From assembly GCA_019454225.1 (NCBI GenBank), contig CP075370.1, positions 3,776,001 to 3,840,000 on the forward strand: 64,000 nt of DNA. The letters run 5' to 3'. Under the pieces are notes generated by a model. That model had not been told where the DNA came from. It searched no databases and saw only the letters and a list, made by a program, of their open reading frames with translations. Position numbers and translations under genes: made by a program. The stretch comes from Paracoccaceae bacterium (lineage in GTDB: Bacteria > Pseudomonadota > Alphaproteobacteria > Rhodobacterales > Rhodobacteraceae). Below, piece by piece: positions 37,077-45,429 of this stretch. Each line of letters opens with the position of its first letter. Positions within the stretch are counted from its first letter, which is position 1.

Positions 37077-38198
37077 TCAGCGCTTGTAGGTGGAGGGTCG
37101 GAAGGGAAGATCGGTGACGGCCAGCGGCAGCCGCCTGCCCCGCACCTCGCCGGTCAGCGGCGTTCCGGTGGCGGCATAGGCGGCGGCGACATAGCCCATG
37201 GCAACGGGCCGGTCGAGCGACGGCGAGAACCCGCCCGAGGTGACGGCGCCGACCGGCGTGCCGTCCGTGGCAAAGATCGCCGTGCCCTCGCGCATCGGCG
37301 CGCGGCCCTCGGGGGCCAGCCCGACGCGCAGCCGCTCGGGACCCTCGGCCAGTTCATGCAGGATGCGCGCGGCCCCGGGGAACCCGCCCGCCCGCGCGCC
37401 GCCCGCCCGGCGGACCTTCTGGATCGCCCAGGCCAGCCCCGCCTCGACGGGCGAGGTGGTGGTGTCGATGTCATGGCCATAGAGGCACATCCCGGCCTCC
37501 AGCCGCAGGCTGTCGCGTGCGCCCAACCCGATGGGCGCGACCTCGGGTTCGGCCAGCAGCGCCTCGGCCAGGGCAACGGCATGGGCCACAGGCACCGACA
37601 CCTCGAACCCGTCCTCGCCGGTATAGCCCGACCGCGAGATCCACAGGTCGCCGAAGGCCGATGCAAGGACCGCCACATCCATGAAACGCATGCCCCCCAC
37701 ACCGGGCACATGGCGGGCCATCGCGGCCTCGGCGGCCGGGCCCTGCACCGCGATCAGGGCACGGTCGGTCACCGGCACGACCTCGGCCGCGTCGGACAGA
37801 TGCGCCTGCATGTGGGCGATGTCGGCCGCCTTGCAGGCCGCGTTGACCACCACGAACAGGTGATCGCCCCGGTTGGCAAACATCAGGTCGTCCAGGATGC
37901 CGCCGGTCGCATCGGTGAACAGGCCATAGCGCTGCCGACCCACGGCAAGGCCCGCCACATCGACCGGCATCATCGCCTCGAACGCGGCGCAGAGTGCGGC
38001 CATTCCGGCCCGCGGCCGCAGGATCACCTGGCCCATGTGGCTCACGTCGAAAAGCCCGGCCGCCGTCCGGGTGTGCAGGTGTTCCCGCAGCACGCCGGGC
38101 GCGTATTGCACCGGCATCGCATGACCCGCGAAGGGCACCATCCTGGCCCCCTGCGCGACGTGCAGGTCGTGAAGCGGCGTGTGCAGCAGTTCGTCCAT
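37077..38198 (-). CDS. gcvT: Aminomethyltransferase, T protein
   Basis: A protein of 373 residues. It transfers the methylene group to tetrahydrofolate and frees ammonia. DVSHMGQV near residue 60, RDSLRLEAGMCLYGHDI in the second half and a C-terminal beta-barrel domain are typical. Start at 38198 (MDELLHTPLHD); an ATG one codon upstream is equally open and nearer to the GGGGGA site. It is the first gene behind the glycine riboswitch, with a leader of about 60 bp after the aptamer. Confidence 0.96.
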   Translation of the reverse strand: MDELLHTPLHDLHVAQGARMVPFAGHAMPVQYAPGVLREHLHTRTAAGLFDVSHMGQVILRPRAGMAALCAAFEAMMPVDVAGLAVGRQRYGLFTDATGGILDDLMFANRGDHLFVVVNAACKAADIAHMQAHLSDAAEVVPVTDRALIAVQGPAAEAAMARHVPGVGGMRFMDVAVLASAFGDLWISRSGYTGEDGFEVSVPVAHAVALAEALLAEPEVAPIGLGARDSLRLEAGMCLYGHDIDTTTSPVEAGLAWAIQKVRRAGGARAGGFPGAARILHELAEGPERLRVGLAPEGRAPMREGTAIFATDGTPVGAVTSGGFSPSLDRPVAMGYVAAAYAATGTPLTGEVRGRRLPLAVTDLPFRPSTYKR

Positions 38199-38261
38199 CA
38201 TTCCCCCGGCCGGTCGTCCGGCAGCATCCTTCACGGCAGGCCCGCGCCCGCCCGTCTGATG

Positions 38262-38450
38262 CCCCCTCTGTCCCTGCCGCGGATGCGGCGCCTGAGATCG
38301 TTATCCCTTCGGCGCCCCGGACTGTCCGGGGTCTCTCCAGAGTTTCTGTGTCCGGTCCGGTCCCTTGTGCCTGAGAGTTTACCGGGGCGGTTGCTCCTTC
38401 GGCACCGGCAGACACGCAACGGCTTGCGCGCGCGCCGGATTCTCCCGATC
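38262..38450 (-). promoter_or_regulatory. Tandem glycine riboswitch (gcvT leader)
   Basis: Two glycine aptamers in a row on the minus strand. The first (38340-38450) begins GGGAGA and carries GCCGAAGGAGCAACC and ACTCTCAGGCACAAGG. The second (38262-38345) carries CTGGAGAG, CGCCGAAGGG, ATCTCAGGCGCC and GGGACAGAGGGGGC. These are the conserved cores of the gcvT motif. In this family glycine binding normally turns gcv expression on. No run of T follows the second aptamer, so control may act on translation initiation rather than on termination. Confidence 0.95.
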
Positions 38451-38461
38451 CTGACGCCCAA

Positions 38462-38491
38462 GGTCTAGCCGCTGCGCGTGGCGGCTGGCAA
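38462..38491 (-). promoter_or_regulatory. Predicted promoter of the gcv operon
   Basis: On the minus strand TTGCCA (38486-38491), 18 bp, TAGACC (38462-38467). The transcript would begin a few bases before the first aptamer, which supports the call. By eye only. Confidence 0.45.
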
Positions 38492-38531
38492 GGGGGGACA
38501 ATGGCACGCGGCACCGCCAAGGGAAAACCGC

Positions 38532-39080
38532 ATGACGGAACGGCTGTTCTGCTTCGCCTCGCTGGTGAACCGCACGACGCATGGCATGACCCGGATGGAA
38601 CCGGCGCAACTGATCGGCTGGCGCCGGGTCTGGGTGCATACGGTGGCGCGGCGCGTGGCCTATCTGACGATGCGGCCGGCCGAGGGCGTGACGCTGGGGC
38701 TGCTCGCCGAGGTGCCGGATGGCGACTGGGCCGCGCTCGACCTGCGGCAACTGGCCTATGACCGCGTGACGGTCACGGCGGACACCGCGGCCGGGCCGGT
38801 GGCCTGCCATCTCTATGTCGTGCCCGAAGCGGGGGTATCCGCGCCCGCGGCGGCGCATCCGATCCTGCTCAGCTATGTCGATTGCATCGTGCAGGGATAC
38901 ATGCAGGCGTTCGGGGCCGAGGGGGTTGCGCGGTTCTTCGCGGAAACCGACGGCTGGGACGCGCAGGTGCTGAACGACCGGGCCGAGCCGCGCTATCGCC
39001 GCGCCCGCGTGCTGACGGCGCAGGAACGCGCGGCGGTGGACGAGGGCCTGGCGGGAACGGCCGCGCGGATCATCGGCTAG
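38532..39080 (+). CDS. Gamma-glutamylcyclotransferase-like (GGCT/AIG2 fold) protein
   Basis: A protein of 182 residues. Start MTERLFCFASLVNR, with the F-x-x-LVN pattern in place of the common YGSLL, then GWRRVWVH and LAEVPDGDW, gives the GGCT fold order. In this fold a later Glu does acid-base chemistry; the exact catalytic residue I cannot fix here. Substrate unknown. It is divergent from the gcv operon and overlaps the convergent MATE gene by four bases. An upstream extension to 38478 is unlikely. Confidence 0.7.
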   Translation: MTERLFCFASLVNRTTHGMTRMEPAQLIGWRRVWVHTVARRVAYLTMRPAEGVTLGLLAEVPDGDWAALDLRQLAYDRVTVTADTAAGPVACHLYVVPEAGVSAPAAAHPILLSYVDCIVQGYMQAFGAEGVARFFAETDGWDAQVLNDRAEPRYRRARVLTAQERAAVDEGLAGTAARIIG

Positions 39081-40414
39081 CGCATCGCGCGGCGGGCCTG
39101 CCAGACCGCGATCGCGGCAAAGATCACGCCGCCGACGCCCTGCCCGATCAGCACGCCGGAGGCGCCCAGCCACATCCCGCCCGCGATGACCAGCGGCACG
39201 GTGCCGATGGTATGCCGCCCCCAGTTCACCAGTGTCGACTGGAACGGGCGGCCAAGGTTGTTGCAGGCGGCATTGGCCACGAAGATCGCCCCGTTGAAGA
39301 AGAACAGAAGCGCCAGGGGGCCGCAGAACAGGTAGACAAGGTCCCGGGTCAGTCCCTCGGCCCGGAACAGGTCTGCGATCGGGGCCCGCAGGGCGAACAG
39401 CACGGCTGCGGCGACGGCCACCACGAGGGCGGTGAACCACAGCGCGGCGGCAAAGGCCTCGCGCACCCGGTCCATGCGCCCGGCGCCGATGTTCTGGCCG
39501 ATCACCGGGCCGACCGCACCGGACAGGGCAAAGATCACGCCGAAGGCCAGCGGGGTCAGACGCCCGGCAATCGCCATGCCCGCCACCGCCGCCTCGCCGA
39601 AGGCGGCCATCGCGCGGGTCACCCAGGCCTGGCCGAAGGGGGTTGCGACCTGGGTCAGGATGGCCGGGCCGGCGATGGCAAAGACCGGCCGCAGGTCGGC
39701 GGCAAGGCCCGCCGCCGTCGGCCGGTCAAACCCGCCGTGGTGGCGCAGGATGGGGCGGAGGGCGGTGGCGGCGATGGTCACCCGCGCCGCGACCGAGGCG
39801 AGGGCGGCGCCGGTCAGGTCCAGCCCCAGCCCGAAGATCAGGATCGGGTCGAGCACCGCGTTGACCAGCCCGCCAAGGATCGTGGCCAGCATCGCGCGGC
39901 GGGCATCGCCATGCGCGCGCAGGATCGCCCCGCCGATCATGCCCACCATCAGTAGCGGCTGAGAGGGCACGATGATCGACAGGTAGTGGATTGCATGGGC
40001 CTCGGTCGCGCCCGTAGCCCCCAGCAACCGCACCAGCGGCCCCAACCCCAGCCACACGGCAGCGGCGAAGATGGCGCCGAACCAGAGACCGTGGAACAGG
40101 GCGGTGCTGGCGCGGTGGCGGGCGAGGGCGGGGTCGCGGGCGCCGGCGGCGCGGGAGACGAGGGCGCCGGCGGCGATCGACATGCCGATGCCGACCGAGG
40201 TGGTGAAGAACAGGATCGCCCCGGCATAGCCCACGGCCGCGGCAAGCTCGGCCTGGCCGAGCCAGGAGATGAAGACCATGTCCACGAAATCGACCGCGAA
40301 GATCGCCATCAGCCCCACCGACGATGTCAGCGACATCACCGCTATGTGCCTGAAAAGATTGCCTTCGGTGAAGCGGCCCTGCGGGGCGGCCGTGCCGCTG
40401 CCCTTGTCCTGCAT
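39077..40414 (-). CDS. MATE family efflux transporter
   Basis: A protein of 445 residues with about twelve membrane segments in two halves (ISWLGQAELAAAVGYAGAI in the first, NIGAGRMDRVREA in the middle). MATE pumps export cationic drugs and metabolites using a sodium or proton gradient. Start at MQDKGSGTAAPQ (40412-40414); further upstream is non-coding. The 273-bp upstream gap holds copy B of the dispersed repeat, which points toward this gene. Confidence 0.9.
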   Translation of the reverse strand: MQDKGSGTAAPQGRFTEGNLFRHIAVMSLTSSVGLMAIFAVDFVDMVFISWLGQAELAAAVGYAGAILFFTTSVGIGMSIAAGALVSRAAGARDPALARHRASTALFHGLWFGAIFAAAVWLGLGPLVRLLGATGATEAHAIHYLSIIVPSQPLLMVGMIGGAILRAHGDARRAMLATILGGLVNAVLDPILIFGLGLDLTGAALASVAARVTIAATALRPILRHHGGFDRPTAAGLAADLRPVFAIAGPAILTQVATPFGQAWVTRAMAAFGEAAVAGMAIAGRLTPLAFGVIFALSGAVGPVIGQNIGAGRMDRVREAFAAALWFTALVVAVAAAVLFALRAPIADLFRAEGLTRDLVYLFCGPLALLFFFNGAIFVANAACNNLGRPFQSTLVNWGRHTIGTVPLVIAGGMWLGASGVLIGQGVGGVIFAAIAVWQARRAMR

Positions 40415-40548
40415 GCCCGCCCCCCCTGCGGCGCCGGTCGCGCCCGTCCGTGACCCGCCCCGTTGCGGGGCCGGTGACCGACTGTCTAGCCTGCCGGGGC
40501 GCAGGTGCAAGGCGGGGCGGTGGCGGGGCTTGCAAGCCCTTGCGCACG

Positions 40549-40678
40549 CTGGATTAATCGGGGGGCATGGCGGGCAGCGGCCATCCCGCATCCGTCCTGC
40601 ATCCGTCCCGCGCGCGTATGGCATCCGTCCCGACAGGGCGCGCGCACCGCCCTGTTAACCTGCAACGGCGAATCGGGG
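40549..40678 (-). repeat. Dispersed intergenic repeat, copy B
   Basis: Reverse complement of copy A at 20944-21075. The first 60 bases match nearly exactly apart from one indel and a few changes. In this copy ACAGGGCG and CGCCCTGT form a perfect eight-base stem around a short loop. The middle holds three GGACGGATGC units. It begins 9 bp after the stop of the TPR gene and ends about 135 bp before the MATE start. Confidence 0.75.
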
Positions 40679-40687
40679 GGCACCCGC

Positions 40688-42709
40688 CTAGCCCGCCGCC
40701 CCTTCCCCCCCCGCGCGGTCAAGCGCGGCCGCCAGCCGGTCGCATTCGGCAAGCGCGTGCGACCCCGGTTCCGCGGCAAAGACCGCCCGCGCCGCCGCCA
40801 GATGGTCACGGGCGGCCGACAGATCGGCCGGGCCGGCGCCAAGCGCGTGGCGGGCCAGAGCAAGATTGGCCAGGTTCCATTGCGTCCGCGCCCAGAGAAA
40901 GGGGGTAGCGTCGCGGGTGCCTTGGGCAAGGCTGGCGCTATAGGCCTGCGCGGCGTCCGACAGGGCGCCGTGGTCGTTCGTCAGTGCACCCAGCCCCCGC
41001 AGGGCAAGACCGAGGTTGTTCTGCGTTGCGGCCCAGTCCATCGGCGCCTCCTGCGGCGCCAGGACGGTCAGCGCCGCCCGATAGGCCGCAACGGCCTGCT
41101 CCAGAAGGTCGGGGTCGTCCTGCCGGGCGCCCAGCGATTGCAGCGCGCTGCCGAGGTTGGCATGCGACTTGGCCCAGTTCATCGGCGCCGCCTGCGGCGT
41201 CCAGACCGTCAGCGCCGCCCGATGGGCCGCGACGGCCTGCTCCAGAAGGTCGGGGTCGTCCTGCCGGGCGCCCAGCGATTGCAGCGCGCTGCCGAGGTTG
41301 GACTGCGACTTGGCCCAGTTCATCGGCGCCTCCTGCGGCGTCAGGACGGTCAGCGCCGCCCGATAGGCCGCGACGGCCTGGTGCAGCAGCGTGGGGTCGC
41401 CCTGCCGCTCGCCCAGTGCAAACAGCACGGTGCCGAGGTTGTTCTGCGTCGCGGCCCAGGCCATCGGTGCCGTCTGCAGCGTCCAGACCGTCAGCGCCGC
41501 CCGATGGGCCGCGACAGCCTGATCCAGCACGGCGGGATCGCCCTGCCGACGGCCCAGCGATTGCAGCGCGGCGCCGAGGTTGGTCTGCGTCGCGGCCCAA
41601 TCCATCGGCGCCGTCTGCACCGTCCGGACCGTCAGCGCCGCCTGATGGGCCGCGACGGCCTGGTCCAGCAGGGCGGAATCGCCCTGCCGCTCGCCCAGCG
41701 ATTGCAGCGCGATGCCGAGGTTGGTCTGCGTCGCGGCCCAGGTGTCAGGGTTGCGGGGGCGGGAGGTGATTTTCTCGCAGGCGCGGAAGGTGTTCAGGGC
41801 GCGGGTCAGGTGGTCGCCGGTGGCCTGCCGTTCGCCGATGGCCAGATGGCAGATGCCGAGGCTGGTCAGCGCCATCGCCTGTTCCGGCGCCTTCGCCCGG
41901 TCATGGTTCATCCGGGCGAGGGCAAGGGCCACGAACAGGTCGAAGGGGTCGCCCTGCCGTTTGCCGCGTTCGCGCCATTCGGTCAGCAGGCGGTTGACGG
42001 CGCGGGTCAGGTCGCCGGGCTGGGGAGTGGCGCGCAGGCGCCGGACCAGGCGTTCGGCGGCGGAGTCCGGCCGGTTCAGGATACGGTCCTGCCGCAGGGC
42101 GGCGTCCTGCAGGGCCTCGATCTCGGCCTCGCGGGCGCGGATTGCCTGATCGAGCGCATCACCTGCCGCCTGCGTCTCGCCCCGGTCGTTCATCTCGGCC
42201 ACCCGGCGCAGCACGGCGGCCAGACGGTCATCCATGTTGCCGATGCGGTCGAGTTGCGCGCGCATCGCATCGGCCGCGCGAAGGGCGCCCCGGAGCGCGT
42301 CATAGGCGGTGCTGATGTCGATGAACCCCTGACCGGCCGCCTGTTCGGCCAGCCCGATCAGCAGCGCCTCGGCGGTGGCGGGCGCGTCGGGGTCGGCCTC
42401 GGCCCGGCGGATCAGGCGGTCGGCGTCGGCATCGGCGGCAGCCTCGGCCCCGGGGTCGATGTCGGACGAAAGGAAGGGGTCGATCAGGGATTCGGAAAGG
42501 CCGAGCGTCCGGATCAGCTTGCCCACGGTGCGGGCGCTGATCTGGCGGCGGCCCTTCTCGATGTTCGAGAGGAAGGACTTGCCGGTCGGCACCGCACCAT
42601 CCGCGACCATTTCGCTGGCAAGCCGGTCGAGGGTCCAGCCGCGCAGCGCGCGTGCGCGCTTCACGTGGCGCCCGAAGTCGTCCAGCACGTCCTGTGCAAC
42701 TTTCGGCAA
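40688..42709 (-). CDS. XRE-type HTH protein with tetratricopeptide repeat array
   Basis: About 673 residues. Residues 10-75 form an XRE helix-turn-helix (RHVKRARALRGWTLDRLA ... SFLSNIEKGRRQIS). Residues 75-290 are alanine-rich and helical. Residues about 290-650 are TPR-like repeats of 47 residues, each opening WAATQ-NLG or WAKSQ-NLG (Trp324, then every 47 to Trp606). The best start is TTG at 42707-42709 with AGGGTGG seven bases upstream; a GTG at 42688 is an alternative. TPRs suggest a protein or peptide partner that controls DNA binding. Target unknown; self-control is suggested by repeats over the start. Confidence 0.82.
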   Translation of the reverse strand: MPKVAQDVLDDFGRHVKRARALRGWTLDRLASEMVADGAVPTGKSFLSNIEKGRRQISARTVGKLIRTLGLSESLIDPFLSSDIDPGAEAAADADADRLIRRAEADPDAPATAEALLIGLAEQAAGQGFIDISTAYDALRGALRAADAMRAQLDRIGNMDDRLAAVLRRVAEMNDRGETQAAGDALDQAIRAREAEIEALQDAALRQDRILNRPDSAAERLVRRLRATPQPGDLTRAVNRLLTEWRERGKRQGDPFDLFVALALARMNHDRAKAPEQAMALTSLGICHLAIGERQATGDHLTRALNTFRACEKITSRPRNPDTWAATQTNLGIALQSLGERQGDSALLDQAVAAHQAALTVRTVQTAPMDWAATQTNLGAALQSLGRRQGDPAVLDQAVAAHRAALTVWTLQTAPMAWAATQNNLGTVLFALGERQGDPTLLHQAVAAYRAALTVLTPQEAPMNWAKSQSNLGSALQSLGARQDDPDLLEQAVAAHRAALTVWTPQAAPMNWAKSHANLGSALQSLGARQDDPDLLEQAVAAYRAALTVLAPQEAPMDWAATQNNLGLALRGLGALTNDHGALSDAAQAYSASLAQGTRDATPFLWARTQWNLANLALARHALGAGPADLSAARDHLAAARAVFAAEPGSHALAECDRLAAALDRAGGEGAAG
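40892..41740 (-). repeat. 141-bp tandem repeats inside the TPR gene
   Basis: The tryptophan codon that opens each unit recurs at 41738, 41597, 41456, 41315, 41174, 41033 and 40892, exactly 141 bp apart. Two neighbouring units (about 41095-41165 and 41236-41306) are identical over roughly 70 bp. The array is coding and in frame, so copy number changes would keep the protein intact. Confidence 0.92.
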
Positions 42710-42747
42710 TGTCCGACCACCCTGTGCAACATGCGGACAACCCTGTG
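42689..42747 (-). promoter_or_regulatory. Direct repeats (iteron-like) over the TPR gene start
   Basis: On the minus strand the unit CACAGGGTTGTCCGCATGTT (42728-42747) is followed directly by CACAGGGTGGTCGGACATTG (42707-42726), and CACAGGAC recurs at 42689-42696. The period is about 20-21 bp, two helix turns. The second unit covers the proposed ribosome site and TTG. They could be the operator of the HTH protein itself. Confidence 0.45.
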
Positions 42748-42834
42748 AGATCGCGCCGGAAGGCCGGTTCGGGCGACACTCAACCCGTCATGACACGACC
42801 TTAACAGGCGGGCCCGCCGCAACGTCAAAGGAAA

Positions 42835-42993
42835 ATGGCGATGTGGCTGTTCGAGATGCTGAGTGCGCCGGATGCGGCGCGGGTGATCAACCTGGCCTGG
42901 GCGGCGCTGATGCTGGCGCAGGCCTGCGGGATGAATGCGCGGGCGGCTGCGGCGGCGGGGGTGGTGCTGTACCTGCTGTCGGCGGCGATGTGA
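42835..42993 (+). CDS. Small membrane protein, divergent from the TPR gene
   Basis: A possible protein of 52 residues (MAMWLFEMLSAPDAARV at the start), with one long or two short hydrophobic segments (INLAWAALMLAQA; AAAAAGVVLYLLSAAM). AAGGA lies just before the ATG; the ATG two codons later would have better spacing. It shares a 125-bp control region with the HTH/TPR gene and ends 15 bp before the convergent coiled-coil gene. No family recognised. Confidence 0.5.
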   Translation: MAMWLFEMLSAPDAARVINLAWAALMLAQACGMNARAAAAAGVVLYLLSAAM

Positions 42994-43007
42994 CGGGCCG
43001 GGGGCGC

Positions 43008-43340
43008 CTAGCCGGCGCTGGCGTGCATGCGCTCGATATAGGCGCGCATTTCCTCGGCCTCGTGCCGGACGGCGCGCAGGCCGTCCATGGCGGCGCGAAG
43101 CTCGGCCTCGGTCTGGCTGAGCTGGTTGCCGAGGTCGGCCTCGCGTTCCTCGATGTAGACGAGGGCGCGGTCGCGTTCCTCCTCGGCCTCGTGCAGGGAC
43201 TGGGCGAGGCGGTCGATCTCGCCCATGTCGCCGCCGGCGACGCGGGTGAAGCGGTGCAGCAGCCAATGGGTGAACCAGCCGAGCAGGTAGGCCCCGAACA
43301 GCACGACGGTGGCGACGATGATGAATTCGGTGCGGTTCAT
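43008..43340 (-). CDS. Membrane-anchored coiled-coil protein
   Basis: A protein of 110 residues. One N-terminal membrane segment (IIVATVVLFGAYLLGWF) is followed by a long charged helix from residue 40 to 105, rich in Glu and Arg, that should form a coiled coil. Its ATG overlaps the stop of the OmpA-like gene by four bases, so the two are made together. No family name recognised; an envelope scaffold role is inferred from the partner. Confidence 0.8.
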   Translation of the reverse strand: MNRTEFIIVATVVLFGAYLLGWFTHWLLHRFTRVAGGDMGEIDRLAQSLHEAEEERDRALVYIEEREADLGNQLSQTEAELRAAMDGLRAVRHEAEEMRAYIERMHASAG

Positions 43341-45394
43341 GGCGAGGTGTCGGCGCCCGGGCGGCGGGGCGGGCGCGGATAGGTTTCATCGGAGGGTTCG
43401 AAGGCGGGCGCGGGTTCGGCCCCGGGTGCGGTTTCGGCGGTGGACAGGGTGATCGAGCGGGTGAGGCCGTTGACCGGATCGGCCGCGCCCTGCGCCAGCA
43501 CCAGGGGGCCGTCGGATGCCGCGGGTTCGGCGCCGGGTTCGGCAGGGGCGGCGACCGGTTCGGCGGGGGGGGCGAGAAGCGTGAACTCGATGCGGCGGTT
43601 CGCCTCGCGTCCCGCCTCGGTGGCGTTGTCGGCGATCGGGCGGGCCTCGCCATAGCCCCTGGCGAAGACGCCGTCGAGCGGCAGGCGGCGGCCCTGCAGC
43701 GCGGCGAGGACGGCGCGGGCGCGCGCCTCGCTGAGCGCGGCGTTGCCGCCCTCGCTGCCCTGGCTGTCGGTGTGGCCCGCGATCTCCATCGCCAGCGGCG
43801 GGCAGCCGCGCAGAACCGCTGCCAGCGCATCGACGGTGGCGGTGGCGGGGCCCGCGATCTCGGACGAGCCGGGGGGGAAGGTGATCTTCTGTGCGGCCAG
43901 CACGGCGTTCAGGCGGTCGATGCAGACCTGCGGTTCGGGCAGGGCCGCGTCGGGATCGAGCGCCTCGTCATAGCGGACGTCGACGGTGAAGGTCTGGCCG
44001 GGGCCGAGGCGGTCGGACAGCAGCTGGGCGATGCGGGCGCGGGCGTCCTGCCGGCCGGTGACGCCCCGGACGGCGACCAGATCGGCCCGGACGGACAGCG
44101 CGCCCTCGTCCAGCTGGGCGAGGGATTCGAGGCCGGCCAGCACGCGGACCGGCCAGCCCTCGGGCAGGTCGGCATCAAGCCGGGCGGCGGTGTAGACGGC
44201 ATCATGGCCGAAGCGGGCGCGGGCGAAGCTGTCGACGGCGCCGCGCACCAGATCGTCGGTCAGCCGGCCGCGCAGTTCGACCCGTCCCGCGGCCAGGGTG
44301 GCGGTGAATTCGGCCGGGCCTTCCTGCGTGGCCTTTTCGGGCACCGGGGGTGTGGCGGTCAGCGAGAACACGGGGGGCAGCGCGGTCTGGAGTTCGCCCA
44401 CGACACGGTCGAAGGCGGCCTGCGAGGTGCCCTGCGCCGCCGTCAGGGTGATGTCGGCATCCGAGAAGGTGACCGTGCCCTGCCCGAGCGCCCCGACCGC
44501 GTTGATCGCGGCAACCGCCGCCTCGCCCCAGCGGGGGGTGGGCACGCCGAGGCCCACGGTGCAGGCCTGCTTGCCGGTCACGCCCGCCTGCGCGCCCGCC
44601 GAAAGGATGCGGTCGCGCGCGCGGTCGGTATCTGCGGAACAGGCATCGAAGCGGGCGCCTGCGGCGTCCTTGACGAAGCGCAGCGTGAAGGGGGTGAGCA
44701 CCGGGCGGGGCGCGGATATCACGATCTCGGCCACGACGCCGCCGGGGACGCGCCGGGCCAGATCAGCCTCCCACTTGCGCTTTTCGGCCTCGCTTCCGGC
44801 GATCGCGGTGACGGTGACCCGGTCGGCGGCCACCGAGATCTTGGAGCGCGGCAGCATCGCCAGCGCCGCCATCGCGAAATCCACGGCATCCGTCCAGCCC
44901 TCGGGCGCGGGCCAGTTCGCGACCTCCAGCATGTCGGCCACGGGCGAGCCGCCGGCGATGGCGGTCGCCTCGGCCGCGAGGTCGCGCGGTTCGTCGCTGC
45001 CCGCCGCGGGCAGGAGGCCGATCAGCGACAGGTCGTCGTCGTTGCGCAGCATCTCGAGCAGGAAGCGCGGCGCCTCGGGCGCGCGCAGCGCCACGACGTC
45101 GAGTTCGTCGCGCACCCGGTTGGCGTCGATCACGCCACCCGCGAGGTTCAGGGCGCGCAGGCGCTGCGCCTCGTTCGGGGCAAGGCCCGACAGCACGACG
45201 CGCAGACCATCGGCCTGCACGTCGGCCCAGGTGATCCCGGCCGTCAGAAGCTGCGATTTCACTGCGCGCGCGGTGCGCGCCTCGACCGCATGGACCGCCC
45301 AGACCGAGACGAGCGCGGCCAGACCGGCGGCCACCGTCACGGCAGCGGCGGCCGGGATCGCGGGACGTCGGGCCAGATGGTCGAGCAGGGTCAT
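43337..45394 (-). CDS. OmpA-family peptidoglycan-binding envelope protein with BON-like modules
   Basis: A protein of 685 residues. An N-terminal membrane segment (residues about 13-35) anchors it. Several BON-like repeats follow (VQADGLRVVLSGLAPNEA; later LAAGRVELRGRLTDD). Residues about 490-620 are an OmpA C-terminal domain with GHTDSQGSEGGNAALSE and GYGEARPIADN, which bind peptidoglycan. The last 70 residues are Pro/Ala/Glu-rich. It likely links the inner membrane to the wall. It is co-translated with the coiled-coil protein and lies 35 bp upstream of the ubiA stop, same strand. Confidence 0.88.
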   Translation of the reverse strand: MTLLDHLARRPAIPAAAAVTVAAGLAALVSVWAVHAVEARTARAVKSQLLTAGITWADVQADGLRVVLSGLAPNEAQRLRALNLAGGVIDANRVRDELDVVALRAPEAPRFLLEMLRNDDDLSLIGLLPAAGSDEPRDLAAEATAIAGGSPVADMLEVANWPAPEGWTDAVDFAMAALAMLPRSKISVAADRVTVTAIAGSEAEKRKWEADLARRVPGGVVAEIVISAPRPVLTPFTLRFVKDAAGARFDACSADTDRARDRILSAGAQAGVTGKQACTVGLGVPTPRWGEAAVAAINAVGALGQGTVTFSDADITLTAAQGTSQAAFDRVVGELQTALPPVFSLTATPPVPEKATQEGPAEFTATLAAGRVELRGRLTDDLVRGAVDSFARARFGHDAVYTAARLDADLPEGWPVRVLAGLESLAQLDEGALSVRADLVAVRGVTGRQDARARIAQLLSDRLGPGQTFTVDVRYDEALDPDAALPEPQVCIDRLNAVLAAQKITFPPGSSEIAGPATATVDALAAVLRGCPPLAMEIAGHTDSQGSEGGNAALSEARARAVLAALQGRRLPLDGVFARGYGEARPIADNATEAGREANRRIEFTLLAPPAEPVAAPAEPGAEPAASDGPLVLAQGAADPVNGLTRSITLSTAETAPGAEPAPAFEPSDETYPRPPRRPGADTSP

Positions 45395-45429
45395 ACCCTT
45401 CCTGTATTGCCCGAAGGCGCCGGGATCAA

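Noticed and set aside
40892-41740. Regular 141-bp spacing considered as a CRISPR or satellite array
   Set aside because: Units are fully coding, in frame, and translate to TPR-like repeats; no short repeat/spacer structure.
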